Shown in pieces: positions 24,981 through 33,164 of a stretch of 44,955 nucleotides of DNA (the stretch's first letter is position 1; each line of letters opens with the position of its first letter). The notes below the pieces were generated by a model. The model was not told the origin of the DNA and made no database searches. It saw only the letters and a program-made list of their open reading frames with translations. Source of the stretch: JAAYCI01 sp964370045 (GTDB taxonomy: Bacteria > Bacillota > Clostridia > Oscillospirales > Ruminococcaceae); NCBI GenBank assembly GCA_964370045.1, contig CAYJGZ010000018.1:1-44955 (forward strand), given 5' to 3'. A program made the position numbers and the translations under genes.

Positions 24981-26090
24981 ATGACACGAATTTTGCACTC
25001 CGTGAGCAACCTTGACCGTGGCGGCGTAGAGACAATGCTCATGAACTACTACCGCAACATTGACCGCACAAAGCTTCAGTTCGACTTTTTGTGCAATAAA
25101 TCTGCGCCCGGCGCTTACGACAAGGAAGTGCGCCAGATGGGCGGCAGGATTTTTATCTCTCCCGGGCTTAATCCCGTGAACTTTCCAAAGTACAAAAGAT
25201 ACATGCGGGCACTTTTTGCCGCTCATCCCGAGTACAAAGTCATTCACGCACACAATGGCGAGCTGGCCGCTTATGCGCTTTACACCGCCAAAAAGGCGGA
25301 GGTTCCGGTGCGCATACTTCATGCACACAACACGTCCATGGAGCTTAACCTGAAAATGCCGCTAAAGCTGTTTTGCAAAAGCCGGCTGCCAAAGCTGACA
25401 ACGCTAAACTATACCTGTGGCAAAATGGCTGCGGAGTTTTACTATGGAAAAAAGGCTGTGCAAAGCGGCAACTACACTTTGGTACCCAACGCCGTGGACA
25501 CACAAAAGTTTTCCTTTTCTCCACAGGTGCGAGAGCGCTTGCGCAAACAGCATGGCCTTGAGGACAAGCTTGTGCTTGGACACGTGGGGCGGTTTTTCAC
25601 CCAAAAGAACCACAAGTTTCTTGTGGACATAGCAAAGGCACTGCGAGCGCTTTGCCCAAATTTTGTGTTTGTTTTGCTGGGCGATGGCGAGCTTATGCCC
25701 TCCATAAAGAAAAGAGTTACTGCGGAGGGTCTTTGCGAACATTTCGTTTTCAAAGGCTCTGTGCCCAACACGCACGAGTGGTATCAGGCGTTTGATGCGT
25801 TCATTCTGCCCTCGCTTTACGAGGGGCTTCCCGTTGTGGGCGTGGAGGCGCAAACGGCCGGGCTTGCCTGCTTTTTTTCGGACACAATCACACGTGAAAT
25901 ACATCTTACGGATGCCGTGCAATTTTTACCCATAACAGACGCCTGTGTGTGGGCAGAGCAAATTCTCAGCGGTGTACAAAAACACAAAAGAAGCGACACA
26001 CGGGATGCCATTGCAAAGGCAGGCTACGATATTTCCCTCGCCGCAAAAAAGTTAGAGCAGGATTATCTGGATATTGTGGGCAGGCTGTAA
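24981..26090 (+). CDS. GT4 glycosyltransferase (EpsF-like)
   Basis: 369 residues, GT-B fold. N half: ILHSVSNLDRGGVETMLMNYY with the GG loop of the EpsF/CapM type, and YKVIHAHNGE. C half: LGHVGRFFTQKNHKFLV (donor site), LLGDGEL, and the catalytic PSLYEGLPVVGVEAQ with E-x7-E. It transfers a sugar to the growing exopolysaccharide repeat unit on the lipid carrier at the inner face of the membrane. An AGAGGA site lies before ATG 24981. The same-strand FrhB-like and pyruvyl transferase genes follow. Confidence 0.87.
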   Translation: MTRILHSVSNLDRGGVETMLMNYYRNIDRTKLQFDFLCNKSAPGAYDKEVRQMGGRIFISPGLNPVNFPKYKRYMRALFAAHPEYKVIHAHNGELAAYALYTAKKAEVPVRILHAHNTSMELNLKMPLKLFCKSRLPKLTTLNYTCGKMAAEFYYGKKAVQSGNYTLVPNAVDTQKFSFSPQVRERLRKQHGLEDKLVLGHVGRFFTQKNHKFLVDIAKALRALCPNFVFVLLGDGELMPSIKKRVTAEGLCEHFVFKGSVPNTHEWYQAFDAFILPSLYEGLPVVGVEAQTAGLACFFSDTITREIHLTDAVQFLPITDACVWAEQILSGVQKHKRSDTRDAIAKAGYDISLAAKKLEQDYLDIVGRL

Positions 26091-26133
26091 ACGCACAAAT
26101 TTACCCGTGTGCTTCACACTACGAGGAGGCTTT

Positions 26134-27345
26134 ATGAGTACCGTCACACTTTTTTCGCAGAAGGAAAAATGCTGTGCCTGCGGAGCATGTGCAAGCGTAT
26201 GTCCGAACGATGCCATCCGAATGAAGCCGGACAGCTGTGGGTTTATATACCCTCACATAGAGGATGCAAAGTGCATAAAATGCTTTCAATGCACAAAGGT
26301 ATGCGCTTTTCAAAACGCTCCGCCCACACACACACCGCTTAAGACCTACGCCGCCGCCGCAAAGGACGATGCGCTTATACAGCAGTCCTCTTCGGGGGGG
26401 CTTTTCTCGGTGTTTGCGCTAAATGTGCTAAGGCAGGGCGGCGCTGTGTACGGCACTGCTTTGCAGCTTTCTGATGCGATGCTAACCGCCCGCCACATAC
26501 GCATTGACAGCCCACATCAGCTTGAAATATTGCGAGGCTCAAAGTATGTGCAAAGCGATATGGGCGACACATACAGGCAGGTAAAAAAAGACCTTGCCGC
26601 ACAGCGCAGGGTGCTGTTTTCGGGCACGCCATGTCAGGTTGGAGGGCTTTATGCGTTTTTGGGCAGCGAGTATGACAACCTGCTCACAGCAGAGGTCATC
26701 TGCCACGGCGTTCCGTCGGGCAATATGTTTAGGGATTTTCTTTCCTGCGAGCGGAAAAAGCTTCGTGCAAAGGAAATACTCTCTTTCTCCTTTAGGGACA
26801 AAAGCAAGGGTCAGCGCAGTGTCTGCCGCATAAAGTACACAGACTCCCATGGCGCTACCCGTCAAAAACTGTACGGCGGAAACCTGCTTTCATACATCCT
26901 GCTGTTTTACCGCTCGGCAATATGCCGCCCGTCCTGCTATGCATGTCCGTATGCTACGGGCAAGCGCTGTGCGGATATTACGCTGGGCGACTACTGGGGC
27001 TTTCATGCGGAGCATCCACAGCTTGAAGAGGGCATAAACCTCACCGACGCAAAGGGGGTTTCCTGCCTTTTGGTAAACACGCCCAAGGGGGCGGCGCAGG
27101 CGGAGGATATTGCGCAAAGCCTTGTGCTCCTTCCCTCCGAATTTGCAAAAGCAGCAAGGCACAACGCCCAGCTTTGTGCCCCTGTAAATATCCCTCAAAA
27201 CCGAGAGGCGGTGCTAAAGCTTTATGAAGAGAGCGGCTACGCCGCAGTGGAGGCCTACTGCAAAAAGCGCTACAAAAAAGAGCGCATAAAAACTCGTATT
27301 GCAAATGCTCTTCCCGGCTTTTTGAGGTCTTTACTTTCAAAATAG
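26134..27345 (+). CDS. FrhB-like ferredoxin/flavin protein of polysaccharide loci
   Basis: 403 residues. Two 4Fe-4S motifs at the N-terminus (CCACGACASVCP about 13-24 and CIKCFQCTKVC about 46-56), followed by the FrhB-type flavin domain: SSGGLFS, RGSKYVQSDMG, LFSGTPCQVGG, CHGVPS, and a Cys group CRPSCYACPYATGKRCADITLGDYWG. Members of this coenzyme F420 hydrogenase beta-subunit family are regularly next to pyruvyl transferases in exopolysaccharide loci, as here; they probably reduce or transfer electrons to a sugar or lipid, but the reaction is not known. ATG 26134 has GAGGAGG upstream. Confidence 0.82.
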   Translation: MSTVTLFSQKEKCCACGACASVCPNDAIRMKPDSCGFIYPHIEDAKCIKCFQCTKVCAFQNAPPTHTPLKTYAAAAKDDALIQQSSSGGLFSVFALNVLRQGGAVYGTALQLSDAMLTARHIRIDSPHQLEILRGSKYVQSDMGDTYRQVKKDLAAQRRVLFSGTPCQVGGLYAFLGSEYDNLLTAEVICHGVPSGNMFRDFLSCERKKLRAKEILSFSFRDKSKGQRSVCRIKYTDSHGATRQKLYGGNLLSYILLFYRSAICRPSCYACPYATGKRCADITLGDYWGFHAEHPQLEEGINLTDAKGVSCLLVNTPKGAAQAEDIAQSLVLLPSEFAKAARHNAQLCAPVNIPQNREAVLKLYEESGYAAVEAYCKKRYKKERIKTRIANALPGFLRSLLSK

Positions 27346-27359
27346 CGCTGTGCGTTTTT

Positions 27360-27415
27360 GGGGGTGTTCAAATGCGGTGATTTATTTGCTAAATCATCTC
27401 TATGTGTCCACTCCC
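27360..27415. repeat. Family B repeat, short form lacking the hairpin
   Basis: 56 bases: GGGGTGTTCAAATGCGGTG and TCTATGTGTCCACTCCC joined across TTTGCTAAATCA. Both ends match full copies but the GC-rich centre is missing, so it is an internal deletion. The rest of the gap to 27608 is AT-rich with no gene seen. Confidence 0.7.
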
Positions 27416-27608
27416 GCATTTTTTGATTTTGCTGCAAAACTTTGTTTTATCGCTATTTTTAATTCCATAAAAACACCCTTTAATTCCCTGTAAATTACGC
27501 AAAAAAATACTAATTTAATTGCGCAAAAAATCCAAGATAAATACCCGAATATTTCCGCACATTCCACACGCCCCCTCACCACAAACAACACCATAGGAGC
27601 ATCCCCTC

Positions 27609-28730
27609 ATGAAAGTTTCTGTCATAACACGCCACGCAGTAACGAACTACGGCTCTTTTTTTCAGACATATGCAACCCAGCAGGTACTGCAAAAGCTTGG
27701 GTGCGAGCCGGAAATTATCGACTATATCCGCACGGACGAGCACTACAAAAACATCACCTCCGTCCTTTTGAAAAATTCAAAAAAATGGAACGCAAATCCA
27801 CTTACACGCTGTATGTACCGTTTGCTACGCTCTTATCCGGAGCGCAAGTCGGGAAAAGTGTTTGAGGCTTTCCGCAAAAAGCACCTAAAGCTCTCCCCAC
27901 ATACCATAGATAGCTTTGAGGGCTTAAAGGCTTTGCCCACGGGCACATACTGCACAGGAAGCGACCAGGTGTGGGGGGCTATTGGCGGCGATGCTTTTGA
28001 CCCTGCCTATTTTTTGGCGTTTGCAAGCGAGGGCTCCCGCCTTATATCCTACGCCGCAAGCTTTGGCAAAACCACCTTCGATGAGCACACACTGCCCACC
28101 GCAAAGAAATACCTCTCCCGCTACGACTGCATCTCGGTGCGTGAAAAAAGCGCCGCACAGATTGTGGCGGACATGGGCTACTCCTCTGTGGCGCAGGTGC
28201 TGGACCCCACTTTGCTGCTCAGCGGCGAGGAGTGGGCAAGCATGATAAGCGAGGATATTAAGGGCGAGTATATTCTCGTTTATCAGCTTCATGCAAACCC
28301 CCAAATGGATGCCTACGTAAAGCAGTTTGCAAAGCGCAAAAAACTTCCGCTAATACGCATCACCCCCTCACTGCACCAGCTTTCCCGTGGTGGGCGCATG
28401 GTATACCTGCCCGAGCTTGGACAGTGGCTTTCCTACGTTAAAAATGCCACCTACATGATTACCGATTCTTTCCACGGCACCGCCTTTGCGCTGAGCTTTG
28501 GCACGCAGTTTATGAATATCAGCCCGGGGCTTACCTCCACACGCAATATGAGTATACTGCAGCTCACCGGCCTTGAAAGCAGGATGCTGCGCTCCTACGA
28601 TGACTTTTCTCTGTTTGATACCCGCATAGATTTTGCACCCGTGCACGAAAAGATAGCCGCAGAGCGAGAAAAGTCTTTACAATGGCTAAAGCAGGCTATT
28701 TTTTCAGGGTGCGAGGACAACGCCGAATAG
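27609..28730 (+). CDS. Polysaccharide pyruvyl transferase family protein
   Basis: 373 residues of the CsaB/WcaK family: VITRHAVTNYGSFFQTYA at the N-terminus (G-N-x-G-type loop), CTGSDQVWG, SYAASFGKTTFDE, ISVREKSAAQIV, VLDPTLLLSGEEW, and later ITDSFHGTAFALSFG containing the conserved His. These enzymes add ketal pyruvate from phosphoenolpyruvate to a sugar of a surface polysaccharide, giving it negative charge. The FrhB-like gene upstream is its usual partner. The start ATG 27609 is preceded by AGGAG. Confidence 0.87.
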   Translation: MKVSVITRHAVTNYGSFFQTYATQQVLQKLGCEPEIIDYIRTDEHYKNITSVLLKNSKKWNANPLTRCMYRLLRSYPERKSGKVFEAFRKKHLKLSPHTIDSFEGLKALPTGTYCTGSDQVWGAIGGDAFDPAYFLAFASEGSRLISYAASFGKTTFDEHTLPTAKKYLSRYDCISVREKSAAQIVADMGYSSVAQVLDPTLLLSGEEWASMISEDIKGEYILVYQLHANPQMDAYVKQFAKRKKLPLIRITPSLHQLSRGGRMVYLPELGQWLSYVKNATYMITDSFHGTAFALSFGTQFMNISPGLTSTRNMSILQLTGLESRMLRSYDDFSLFDTRIDFAPVHEKIAAEREKSLQWLKQAIFSGCEDNAE

Positions 28731-28796
28731 AGCACGCCGAACGCTTCACCAAATAAAATACACATGAATACATCACAAAAAAGGGGGGGTGATATT

Positions 28797-29999
28797 TTGA
28801 AGATTCGTATAAGAACGCCCATCTACTACATGAACATGCTTTTACTGCTTTCTTCATTTATGGCAAAAACATACGTAGATGCACTTTTTTTCACACAAGG
28901 CATCATAAACTGGACACTGCAGATAAAGTATATCATTTCGTTTGCGGGCATTGCTGTGGGCATCATTCAGCTTTTTTTTGTGAAGGACAAGGTGTTCAAA
29001 AAAGAGTTCACTCGGCTGTGTGTGTGCATAGGCACACTCATTGCCATGAGCCTTGCCATCAGCCTTTTTGCGGGCAGAATTTCCCCCGAGATAGGCGAGG
29101 ATATATTCAAGCTTGTTTTCCCCGTGCTGTACGCATATGTTATTCTCAACCTTTTTAGCTACGAGGACATTATGTTTGCCATGAAGGCAATTTTGTGGAT
29201 ATGTGTTTCCAGCTATATATTGGAAATAGGTATCACAAACTTTACTCCTGCAAACTTTCTCTCCATGAACTTTGCCACCTCCTACTCGCCGTTTGAGTCC
29301 AACAACAACTCGGTGCTCTCCTTTGTTTTGGCAGCATTTTTCACCTATTTTCCCGCAGGCAGGCTTTACAAATATTCGAGCATAATCTTTGCTATAATGA
29401 CCTTCAAGCGTGTCACCGTAATATTTGCGCTTTTCCTTTTGGTGGTTCCGATATTTGTAAACATTCGTGCCACCCTAAAGCCCATCTGGCGCAACTTGCT
29501 TATTGTTTCGTTCGTGCTTGTTCCCGTGGCATATCATTTCTTTCTCACAGGCGGCGGAGATGAGCTTTCACAGGCGCTGTTCGGGCAGGATATCGCCGTG
29601 CTTGTCTCGGGGCGCAACTACTTTTTGGACTCGCTTGCGCTGGCAGGCTACGAGAGCTTTGGCCTTGGCTCTTCCACCGAAATAATCAACCGCAATTTAG
29701 AGATGGACCTTGTCAAGTTTTATATAGAGCTTGGCATTGCGGGGCTGGCGGTGTTTGTGTACGGCTACTTCACCATTGCGGGAAACTCGCTGTACTCGCT
29801 GTTCTTAATGTTCTTTGTGTTCTTCAAGATGCTCACCTCCCAGTTTTTAACGCAAAACTTCCCCATGATTATCCTGTTTGTGATATATGGGCTTATGCTC
29901 TACAAAGAGCCTGCCGAAAACACACGCCCCGAGGAGTGTGCTACCATCTTCAAAAGACGAAAGCGACGACGACGACGAAAAATCTCTCCCCTGCCATAG
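28797..29999 (+). CDS. Wzy-like polysaccharide polymerase
   Basis: About 400 residues with 10 or more membrane helices and one larger loop (about 235-300, with QALFGQDIAVLVSGRNYFLDSLAL), the layout of O-antigen/capsule polymerases. Sequence identity in this family is low, so the call rests on topology and position at the end of the glycan locus. I favour TTG 28797, because GGGGGGGTG stands just in front; the alternative ATG 28764 would add 11 codons and has no site. The C-terminus carries an odd run of Lys/Arg (about 14 residues, KRRKRRRRRK). Confidence 0.75.
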   Translation: MKIRIRTPIYYMNMLLLLSSFMAKTYVDALFFTQGIINWTLQIKYIISFAGIAVGIIQLFFVKDKVFKKEFTRLCVCIGTLIAMSLAISLFAGRISPEIGEDIFKLVFPVLYAYVILNLFSYEDIMFAMKAILWICVSSYILEIGITNFTPANFLSMNFATSYSPFESNNNSVLSFVLAAFFTYFPAGRLYKYSSIIFAIMTFKRVTVIFALFLLVVPIFVNIRATLKPIWRNLLIVSFVLVPVAYHFFLTGGGDELSQALFGQDIAVLVSGRNYFLDSLALAGYESFGLGSSTEIINRNLEMDLVKFYIELGIAGLAVFVYGYFTIAGNSLYSLFLMFFVFFKMLTSQFLTQNFPMIILFVIYGLMLYKEPAENTRPEECATIFKRRKRRRRRKISPLP

Positions 30000-30011
30000 T
30001 ATCGTCACTAC

Positions 30012-30062
30012 AAAAAATGCCCCCGACACAGGATGCTTTCATCCTACGTCGGGGGCTTTATA
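30012..30062 (+). terminator. Terminator of the polysaccharide locus
   Basis: GCCCCCGAC (30019-30027) pairs with GTCGGGGGC (30048-30056), inner AGGATG/CATCCT, T-rich tail. Confidence 0.85.
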
Positions 30063-30092
30063 TTTTGCTTTTTTAGCCGTGAACATATCGCA

Positions 30093-30180
30093 TTGATTTA
30101 GAGATTAACTGCTATACGTTAAGCGCGAAAAAAGCGGTGTCTCCCCCGCCGCAGGCGGGGGAGACACAAAAAACGAACCT
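30093..30180. repeat. Decayed family B repeat with intact hairpin
   Basis: A 14-base perfect stem GTGTCTCCCCCGCC (30137-30150), loop GCA, complement 30154-30167. The left flank (GATTTAGAG, TACGTTAAGCGCGAAAAAAG) matches the inner blocks of the copy at 34870 in the same orientation. The GGGAGTG ends are not recognisable. Confidence 0.6.
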
Positions 30181-30225
30181 ATCCTTTTTTGCCACACCCT
30201 GTTTTTAATTTAATTGACTATACTT

Positions 30226-30696
30226 TCAGCAGTTTGCCTTTGCGCTTATCTCTTTTACCCTCAGCGCAATCACGCAAATTCTGTTTAGCATCTCCTCGCT
30301 GTACTCCCACTCTGCGCTGCCTGCATTGTGCCGCATAATTTCATTTAGCGCAGCCTTTTTTTGCGCTGTACTTTGCAAGAACTCCGCTGCTGCCACACCC
30401 ATAACACTCTTATATGTGGTGGAAAACCCACACGCAACCTCCGCAGGGGTAATGCTACATTCGGTATCCATCTCAAAGCTCACGCTGCTATTTCGGCGCA
30501 TCAGCTCTATCTTGCGCCCCTCGCTTGCACTGTGAACATAAAAGGTGTACTCGCCGTTTATATATGTGTATCCAAAGCTCAGCGGCACAATGTACGCTTC
30601 ACCCTCATCCACCAGCCCAAGGCGCAAGCACTTGCATGCATCTATTATGGCATTTATGCTTTGTGTGTCGCATACCTGCCTGTCCTTTCTTCTCAT
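30226..30696 (-). CDS. PPOX-fold flavin-binding protein (NimA-like)
   Basis: 156 residues of the pyridoxamine-phosphate-oxidase-like split-barrel family: CLRLGLVDEGEAYIVPLSFGY, FYVHSASEGRKIELM, and VSFEMD, then STTYKSVMGVAAAEF. The S-A-x-x-G-[RK]-K segment and the following pattern match NimA/5-nitroimidazole-reductase-like proteins that bind FMN or haem; the substrate is unknown. ATG 30696 is preceded by GGAGG; the 13 upstream codons are dropped for that reason. Confidence 0.82.
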   Translation of the reverse strand: MRRKDRQVCDTQSINAIIDACKCLRLGLVDEGEAYIVPLSFGYTYINGEYTFYVHSASEGRKIELMRRNSSVSFEMDTECSITPAEVACGFSTTYKSVMGVAAAEFLQSTAQKKAALNEIMRHNAGSAEWEYSEEMLNRICVIALRVKEISAKANC

Positions 30697-30761
30697 GCAA
30701 AAACCTCCATTTTGTGCTTGTTTGCTTTTCCCCAAAAGGCATAGCCATGAATCACACTCCG

Positions 30762-32072
30762 CTACACCTGTTCTTCGGACTCCTCAATGGGGCGTGCACG
30801 CATTCCCTTGATTTGCTCTTTGTTTATGTACATCTTTTTATCAACTACCTTGAAGTGCTCCTCAAACTCTTCCCTTGTGTCCCCGCGGAACTTTTCGTAT
30901 CCCCATGCCACCGAAGACTCGTACCCGCTCTTTTTGTTTATCTGCTCAAACTTTTCGTTCATCAGCTGTACTCTTTGCTCAATTTGCTCCTCGGTGCACC
31001 CTGTCAGTATAGCTACAAACTCATCTCCGCCTATTCTGAATATCTTGCCATACTCCGAGAAACATTCCACCAGCACCCTGTACGTTCTTTTAATGGTGAT
31101 GTCGCCCTCTATGTGCCCGAGCGAGTCGTTAATCTCCTTTAGGTTGTTCATATCGAACATAATGCACCAAAAGTCCTCCGGCTCATGCCCTGCGCTGCGA
31201 TGTGCAAATATGTCATCTATCTCATTGTGGTATGCCATTGCATTATAGCCCTGCGTAAGCGGGTCGCTGAAGGAATAGTTCAGCACCATCTCCCGCAGAC
31301 GGTCCACACACTTTGCTATCAATCCTATCTCATCCTGCGTGAAAAAGTCCTCGGGTATGGGCTTTTTCATATCGTTCGTCTTCACTATCTGGCTTACAGA
31401 CTCCTCCAAAAGCCTCATCCTGCTGCTTATATTGTCCGCAATCGACTTTGTAAAATAATACCCCAGTATCACCGCCAAAATGTTCGTGCCCACAACAACA
31501 AACAACACTATCATCGTGCTGGTCTCAGTGGCTGTAATAGCCTCGTTCATCAGTGCATTTTCCTCTGCGAGAAACTCATCTATGCTCGCAAAAAATTCCG
31601 TCGCCGTCGGTGTTACCGACTGTAGCTCCGCCAGAGCTTGCTCAAAGTTGCCCTCCTGTATCCATGTGTCCGCAGAAAGAAGCATATATTCCTTGTACTC
31701 ATCCTTCAGCGCAACGATATCCGCAAACCTCTGCTTTTTTCCCTCCGAGACAAACGCCTCAAAGTCTTCCATGCGTGTATCCAAATCATCAAACGCCACA
31801 GCATACTCGCCATACATCTCCAGCTGCGTGTCCGGGTTATCTTCAAACAGAATATCCCTTCCAAGCACACGACATACATACATCGTGCGCACAATCTCAT
31901 TTAGCTGTTCTGTTTTCCTAACGTTTCTGTTAAACACCTCGTTTGTCATGTTTCTTATGGTTGTAACAGACATCGCAGACACCACACCCATTACAACTAT
32001 CAGAAGTAGCAATACTACCTGTGTGGGAATAAATTTTTTCTTAAACGGTGCATTTTTGAACCACTTTTGCAT
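30762..32072 (-). CDS. Membrane diguanylate cyclase with four-helix sensor
   Basis: 436 residues: short basic N-terminus, membrane helix 1 (about 15-37), a helical extracytoplasmic sensor (about 38-190) like the four-helix bundle of chemoreceptors, membrane helix 2 (about 192-212), a HAMP-like helix, and a GGDEF domain. The active site reads RIGGDEF (about 346-352), with MFDMNNLKEINDSLGH as the metal and substrate region. It should make cyclic di-GMP. An RxxD inhibitory site is not seen five residues before GGDEF, so product feedback may be absent. ATG 32072 follows AGAGGG with good spacing; GTG 32081 is a weaker alternative. Confidence 0.87.
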   Translation of the reverse strand: MQKWFKNAPFKKKFIPTQVVLLLLIVVMGVVSAMSVTTIRNMTNEVFNRNVRKTEQLNEIVRTMYVCRVLGRDILFEDNPDTQLEMYGEYAVAFDDLDTRMEDFEAFVSEGKKQRFADIVALKDEYKEYMLLSADTWIQEGNFEQALAELQSVTPTATEFFASIDEFLAEENALMNEAITATETSTMIVLFVVVGTNILAVILGYYFTKSIADNISSRMRLLEESVSQIVKTNDMKKPIPEDFFTQDEIGLIAKCVDRLREMVLNYSFSDPLTQGYNAMAYHNEIDDIFAHRSAGHEPEDFWCIMFDMNNLKEINDSLGHIEGDITIKRTYRVLVECFSEYGKIFRIGGDEFVAILTGCTEEQIEQRVQLMNEKFEQINKKSGYESSVAWGYEKFRGDTREEFEEHFKVVDKKMYINKEQIKGMRARPIEESEEQV

Positions 32073-32242
32073 ACCTAACACCCTCTTTTATTGTGAATCG
32101 AGCTTCACTTTTGTCCGCTGTACACAATTTACGCTTGTATGTATAGTTTTTCTTTGTGATATTTTACCTAAATTTTCAGTGCAAGTATTATATCATATAT
32201 CCCACCATTGTTTCAAGCAAATTATTAGCAGTCAATCTTTAT

Positions 32243-32257
32243 TGATATTTATTCTCA
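32243..32257. promoter_or_regulatory. Fur/PerR-type operator before ahpC
   Basis: TGATATTTATTCTCA; its complement TGAGAATAAATATCA matches the 7-1-7 Fur box TGATAATnATTATCA at 12 of 14 positions (PerR consensus 10 of 14). It lies directly upstream of the -35 box. PerR or Fur control of ahpC is well known in Firmicutes. Confidence 0.5.
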
Positions 32258-32264
32258 TTTGCTA

Positions 32265-32293
32265 TTGACTTTTATTTTTTTGTGGTGTATTAT
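32265..32293 (+). promoter_or_regulatory. Promoter of ahpC
   Basis: TTGACT (32265-32270), 17 bases, TATTAT (32288-32293), about 79 bases before the ahpC ATG. Confidence 0.75.
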
Positions 32294-32371
32294 CTTGGCA
32301 TCGGGCACTTTCAGCCCAATATAATTTTTTAGCTTTTAATATTATTTTATTATAGAAAAGAGGAAAACATT

Positions 32372-32935
32372 ATGTCCATGATTGGAAAAGCGGTTGCGGA
32401 TTTTACGGTACAAAGCTATATCGACAATACCTTCAAAGAGGTAAGCAAAAAGGACATTTTGGGCAAGTGGAGCGTGTTCTTCTTCTACCCTGCGGACTTT
32501 ACGTTTGTCTGCCCCACCGAGCTTGAGGACCTTGCAGGCAAGTACGAGGACTTTAAGGCGGCAAACTGCGAAATATACTCCGTATCCTGCGACACACATT
32601 TTGTGCACAAGGCATGGCACGATGCCTCCGACACCATCAAGAAAATCAAGTACCCCATGCTTGCGGACCCCACCGCCGCACTCGCACGCGACTTTGATGT
32701 GATGATAGAGGATGCCGGCATTGCCGAGAGGGGCACATTCATCGTGAACCCCGAGGGCAATATTGTGTCGTATGAAGTTTTGGCAGGCAATGTGGGCCGC
32801 AACGCGGACGAGCTGTTCAGAAGGGTTCAGGCTCTGCAGTTTGTTGCACAGCACGGCGACGAGGTTTGCCCCGCAAAGTGGAAGCCCGGCGCAAAGACCC
32901 TAAAGCCCAGCCTCGACCTTGTGGGTATGCTGTAA
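32372..32935 (+). CDS. ahpC: Alkyl hydroperoxide reductase AhpC (2-Cys peroxiredoxin)
   Basis: 187 residues, normal length. It reduces hydrogen peroxide and organic peroxides in the cytosol. Peroxidatic Cys47 is in FTFVCPTE; the resolving Cys166 is in GDEVCPAKW, so it is a typical 2-Cys Prx1/AhpC dimer; SCDTHFVHKAWH and RGTFIVNPEG are family marks. It is recycled by the AhpF-like protein encoded 230 bases downstream. AGAGGA precedes ATG 32372. A promoter and a Fur/PerR-type box lie upstream. Confidence 0.96.
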   Translation: MSMIGKAVADFTVQSYIDNTFKEVSKKDILGKWSVFFFYPADFTFVCPTELEDLAGKYEDFKAANCEIYSVSCDTHFVHKAWHDASDTIKKIKYPMLADPTAALARDFDVMIEDAGIAERGTFIVNPEGNIVSYEVLAGNVGRNADELFRRVQALQFVAQHGDEVCPAKWKPGAKTLKPSLDLVGML

Positions 32936-32946
32936 CTGTCAAACAT

Positions 32947-32995
32947 ACAGGCATCGCATAATTCTGACACACAGAGTTTTGCGGTGCCTGTTTTG
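32947..32995 (+). terminator. Terminator after ahpC
   Basis: ACAGGCATCGCA (32947-32958) pairs with TGCGGTGCCTGT (32980-32991, one G-T pair), then TTT. With the family B element that follows, it separates ahpC from ahpF. Confidence 0.75.
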
Positions 32996-33005
32996 TGTAT
33001 TGTAA

Positions 33006-33118
33006 GGGTGTGTCCAAATGCGGTGATTTATTTGCTATATCCCCCGCCGCAGGCGGGGGATATAGCGCCTTCTTCTTACGCCCGGCGTATTGCAAATCAC
33101 CTTTGTGTGTCCACTCCC
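33006..33118. repeat. Family B hairpin repeat, copy between ahpC and ahpF
   Basis: 113 bases from GGGTGTGTCCAAATGCGG to TGTGTGTCCACTCCC. Hairpin GCTATATCCCCCGCC-GCA and its perfect complement (stem 15), then CGCCTTCTTCTTACG. It splits what is normally an ahpCF operon. Confidence 0.8.
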
Positions 33119-33164
33119 TATTGTAATATAGCTTTTCAAATAAACAACGTAAGGTGGCGCGAAA

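Noticed and set aside
30093..30180. GC-rich hairpin at 30137-30167 as a riboswitch or plain terminator
   Set aside because: Its flanks match family B inner blocks, and the polysaccharide locus already has a strong terminator at 30012-30062.
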